Part shown: in pieces, positions 61,992 to 64,000 of the stretch
How positions within the stretch are numbered: the first letter of the stretch is position 1
How the letters are laid out: the number at the start of each line of letters is the position of its first letter
Source: an uncultured Clostridia bacterium
GTDB lineage: Bacteria > Bacillota > Clostridia > TANB77 > CAG-508
DNA: 64,000 nt
Assembly: GCA_934120395.1 (NCBI GenBank)
Contig: CAKOTZ010000005.1
Coordinates: 1-64,000, forward strand
Reading direction: 5' to 3'
Position numbers and translations under genes: made by a program
The notes under the pieces: generated by a model
What the model saw: the letters and a program-made list of their open reading frames with translations, nothing else
Told to the model about the DNA's origin: nothing
The model's database searches: none

Positions 61992-63104
61992 TTATTCTTC
62001 CGTATTTTCTGTTTCAACTGTTTCTTCGCCTTGTTCTTCCTCTTTTTTGCTTAGCATTTCTCTAAATTGTGTTTCGCTTTTTATGTCAATTTTCCAATTT
62101 GTAAGTTTTGCAGCTAATCTTGCATTTTGTCCAGCTTTTCCAATTGCTAAAGATAATTGGTCATCTGGAACAATAACTTGCGCAGATCTTTCTTCTTTTA
62201 TATCTACAGCTAAAACTTTTGCTGGAAGTAATGCTGATGAAATGAATATTGCTGGGTCTTCATTCCATTCAATTACATCTATTTTTTCACCATTTAATTC
62301 TGTTATAATGTTTTGAATTCTTACCCCTTTTTGTCCAACACAAGAACCTACTGGATCAATATTTGGATTTCCTGAATAAACAGCTACTTTACTTCTATTT
62401 CCTGCATCTCTTGAAACACTTTTTATTTCAATAACACCTTCATATATTTCTGGTATTTCAAATTCAAATAATTTTCTAACAAAGTCTGGATGACTTCTAG
62501 ATATAATAACTTGCGGATTTCCTTTTGCACCTCTAGTTACATCTAACACGTATGCCCTAATTTTATCGTTTACATGATAATGTTCTGTTGGAACTTGCTC
62601 TTTTGTTGGCATAATTCCCTCTATTTTTCCTAAATCAACAACAATAATATTAGTATCTACTTTTTGGATAATCCCTGTTAAGATTTCTCCTTTTCTATCG
62701 TTATATTCTGAAAATACAACATCTCTTTCAGCTTCTCTTATTTTTTGAATAACTACTTGTTTAGCTGTTTGTGCAGCAATTCTTCCAAAATTTTTTGGAA
62801 TTATTTCAACATTTACAGTATCACCTATTTCAGCCATTTTACTAATTTTTTTTGCATCTTCTAAAGAAATTTGAAGATTATCATCAACTACCTCTTCAAC
62901 CACTTCTTTAACTGAATATACAGTGATTTGTCCTTTTTCATCATCAATTACTACTTTTACATTGTCAGCAGCATCATAATTTTTCTTATATGCTGTTACT
63001 AAAGAAGTTTCCAAAGATTCCAAAAGATATTCCTTTTTTATTCCTTTTTCCTTCTCAAGTTCTTCCATTGCTAAAAGCAATTCTTTACATTCTGATAATT
63101 TCAT
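61992..63104 (-). CDS. nusA: transcription termination/antitermination factor NusA
   Basis: A 370-residue NusA: N-terminal RNAP-binding domain (ELLLAMEELEKEKGIKKEYL), an S1 domain (KGEILTGIIQKVDTNIIVVD) and two KH domains (GSCVGQKGVRIQNIITELNG and LSLAIGKAGQNARLAAKLTN). A short acidic C-terminus replaces the AR repeats, as in Bacillota. RBS is AAGGAGG. It follows rimP. Confidence 0.95.
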   Translation of the reverse strand: MKLSECKELLLAMEELEKEKGIKKEYLLESLETSLVTAYKKNYDAADNVKVVIDDEKGQITVYSVKEVVEEVVDDNLQISLEDAKKISKMAEIGDTVNVEIIPKNFGRIAAQTAKQVVIQKIREAERDVVFSEYNDRKGEILTGIIQKVDTNIIVVDLGKIEGIMPTKEQVPTEHYHVNDKIRAYVLDVTRGAKGNPQVIISRSHPDFVRKLFEFEIPEIYEGVIEIKSVSRDAGNRSKVAVYSGNPNIDPVGSCVGQKGVRIQNIITELNGEKIDVIEWNEDPAIFISSALLPAKVLAVDIKEERSAQVIVPDDQLSLAIGKAGQNARLAAKLTNWKIDIKSETQFREMLSKKEEEQGEETVETENTEE

Positions 63105-63125
63105 TATATTTCCTCCTTTATCCTC

Positions 63126-63581
63126 TTACCATTGATATCGTGTTTTTATGTTTGCAATGTCTTTTCTTGGTATAGTTATTTCTCCTTCTTCATTTTCTAT
63201 TGTAATGTCCATAGAATTAAATCCTTTTAAATTACCTATTAATATCTTTTCTTTTTGTATAGGTTTAAACAATTTAATTTCAACTTCATTTCCTATGTTT
63301 GATTCAAAGTGTTTATCCTGTCTCAAATTCTTTTCCAGTCCTGTAGAAGAAACTTCAAGAAAATATTGTTCTTTTATGTAGTCTGCTTCATCTAGCAAAT
63401 CATTTATTGCATTGTTAACCTTTTCGCAATCATTTATGCTAATACCACTTTCCTTGTCTATAAATATTCTTAAATAGTGTTCTTTGCCTTCTTTTTGATA
63501 CATTACATCATAAAGTTCATATCCAAGTTCTTCAATATTGTTCTTAATTAGATTTTCTACTTTTTTTTCTAAATTTGTCAA
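63126..63581 (-). CDS. rimP: ribosome maturation factor RimP
   Basis: A 151-residue RimP, needed for 30S maturation: KKVENLIKNNIEELGYELYD, the motif LRIFIDKESGISINDCEKVN and a C-terminal SH3-like domain with LIGNLKGFNSMDITI. RBS is GGGAGGA. First gene of the translation operon. Confidence 0.93.
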   Translation of the reverse strand: MTNLEKKVENLIKNNIEELGYELYDVMYQKEGKEHYLRIFIDKESGISINDCEKVNNAINDLLDEADYIKEQYFLEVSSTGLEKNLRQDKHFESNIGNEVEIKLFKPIQKEKILIGNLKGFNSMDITIENEEGEITIPRKDIANIKTRYQW

Positions 63582-63601
63582 AATAATCCTCCCTGATACT
63601 T

Positions 63602-63631
63602 TGAAAGAGCAGGTTCTGCACCTGCTCTTTT
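63602..63631 (-). promoter_or_regulatory. leader hairpin of the rimP-nusA-infB operon
   Basis: A strong stem AGAGCAGGT/ACCTGCTCT with a five-base loop in the 5' leader, between the promoter and the RBS of rimP. No long T run follows, so it looks like a stability or regulatory element rather than a full terminator. Confidence 0.55.
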
Positions 63632-63655
63632 AGTTCGTTTATAAATTGCAATATT

Positions 63656-63684
63656 ATTATACCCTAGTTTTTAGCCTATTGCAA
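63656..63684 (-). promoter_or_regulatory. promoter of the rimP-nusA-infB operon
   Basis: Minus-strand -35 TTGCAA (63684-63679), 17-base spacer and perfect -10 TATAAT (63661-63656), about 75 bases before rimP. Confidence 0.75.
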
Positions 63685-63811
63685 GGTTTTTTTGAAATTT
63701 TTGTGAAAAAGATGCCATATTTATTATATTTTTTTACTATACTTCCAAATTAAGGACATCATCTGAACATAAACTATATTTAGAATAAATACAATAAACC
63801 GAGAAAGGATG

Positions 63812-64000
63812 ATGTATTTGAAAAATCAACTTATCAAAGTAAAAAATAAAAAAATAAAAAACAAAAATGAAAAACCACTTCAATTAAATAATATAATAAA
63901 AATTTCTAACCCAATTAATCCTCAAGATGAACAATACCGTAAAGTAATACTCATATACGAGCTAGCACTTAAAAGTTTAGAAACAAAATTACATATTATA
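63812..64000 (+). CDS. start of a probable small alarmone synthetase (partial)
   Basis: An ORF open to the window edge, about 63 residues. After a Lys/Asn-rich leader (KVKNKKIKNKNEKP) it reads NPINPQDEQYRKVILIYELALKSLETKLHII, which resembles the N-terminal helix of stand-alone GTP pyrophosphokinases (RelQ/RelP type). Site AAAGGATG; either ATG 63812 or TTG 63818 could start it, the TTG having the better spacing. The catalytic part is outside the window, so this is tentative. Confidence 0.5.
   Translation, partial: MYLKNQLIKVKNKKIKNKNEKPLQLNNIIKISNPINPQDEQYRKVILIYELALKSLETKLHII

Noticed and set aside
1..64000. tRNA, rRNA, riboswitch, insertion sequence or prophage genes
   Set aside because: No cloverleaf, conserved rRNA segment, transposase, phage structural gene or convincing riboswitch was seen by reading; the tRNA needed to test the recoding model is not in this window.

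Overview
The window is AT-rich and most likely chromosomal DNA of an uncultured, endospore-forming, Gram-positive anaerobe of the class Clostridia. The evidence is strict AGGAGG-type ribosome binding sites, sporulation genes (yabP, yabQ, spoIIM), anaerobe oxygen-defence genes (rubrerythrin, a rubredoxin-glutamate synthase fusion, PerR), sortase/cohesin/dockerin surface proteins and remA/rpoZ/gmk synteny. Nearly everything lies on the minus strand. I saw no rRNA, tRNA, CRISPR array, insertion sequence or prophage, and no gene-free stretch longer than about 300 bases.

The main discovery is a translational recoding pattern. Ten genes are broken into two reading frames (copA, lysC, yicC, dacF, a 182-aa Pro/Gly-rich protein, a serpin-like protein, uvrA, a transglutaminase-like protein, infB, ylxQ). 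In all ten the break is a +1 shift, and in all ten it sits exactly at an in-frame CGG codon. Skipping the C, so that CGGN is read as GGN (glycine), restores a full-length protein with its conserved motif: the UvrA P-loop GSGKSS, the YicC N-terminus MTGYG, the L7Ae motif GGKI, the CopA heavy-metal domain. The roughly 45 other native-looking genes show no in-frame CGG that I could find by eye. The only three exceptions are isolated genes (ASCH-GNAT, a 155-aa protein and a 91-aa secreted protein), at least two of which look foreign. The simplest reading is that CGG is not an arginine codon here but a +1 frameshift signal. Because UvrA and IF2 depend on it, the recoding must be efficient.

Layout. 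0-3.1 kb: small membrane protein, then the perR-rbr-gltB/rubredoxin oxidative-stress operon behind a PerR-like palindrome. 3.2-7.5 kb: YjbR protein, a sigma factor with its DUF4179 partner, two ASCH proteins and gpmA. 7.5-13.3 kb: copZ-copA and a giant cohesin/dockerin/beta-propeller protein that looks like two surface proteins fused. 13.3-17 kb: rho, divIC-yabQ-yabP, lysC. 17-29 kb: mutS-miaB, xerD, spoIIM, an EndoQ-like PHP protein, gmk-rpoZ-remA-yicC, rsmE, a U32 peptidase, rpmE. 29-34 kb: a VanW lipoprotein, dacF, an ArsR-regulated zinc/cadmium ATPase and a DtxR regulator. 34-45 kb: pyk, glgP, an AI-2E permease, murD, cmk and several orphans. 45.5-56 kb: uvrA, a transglutaminase-like protein, a GH73/SH3/dockerin autolysin, a cadherin-like protein, a second sigma/DUF4179 pair, sortase and an LPKTG cohesin protein. 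56-63.7 kb: the conserved translation operon rimP-nusA-ylxR-ylxQ-infB-rbfA-nrnA-truB. The right edge holds the start of a probable small alarmone synthetase on the plus strand.
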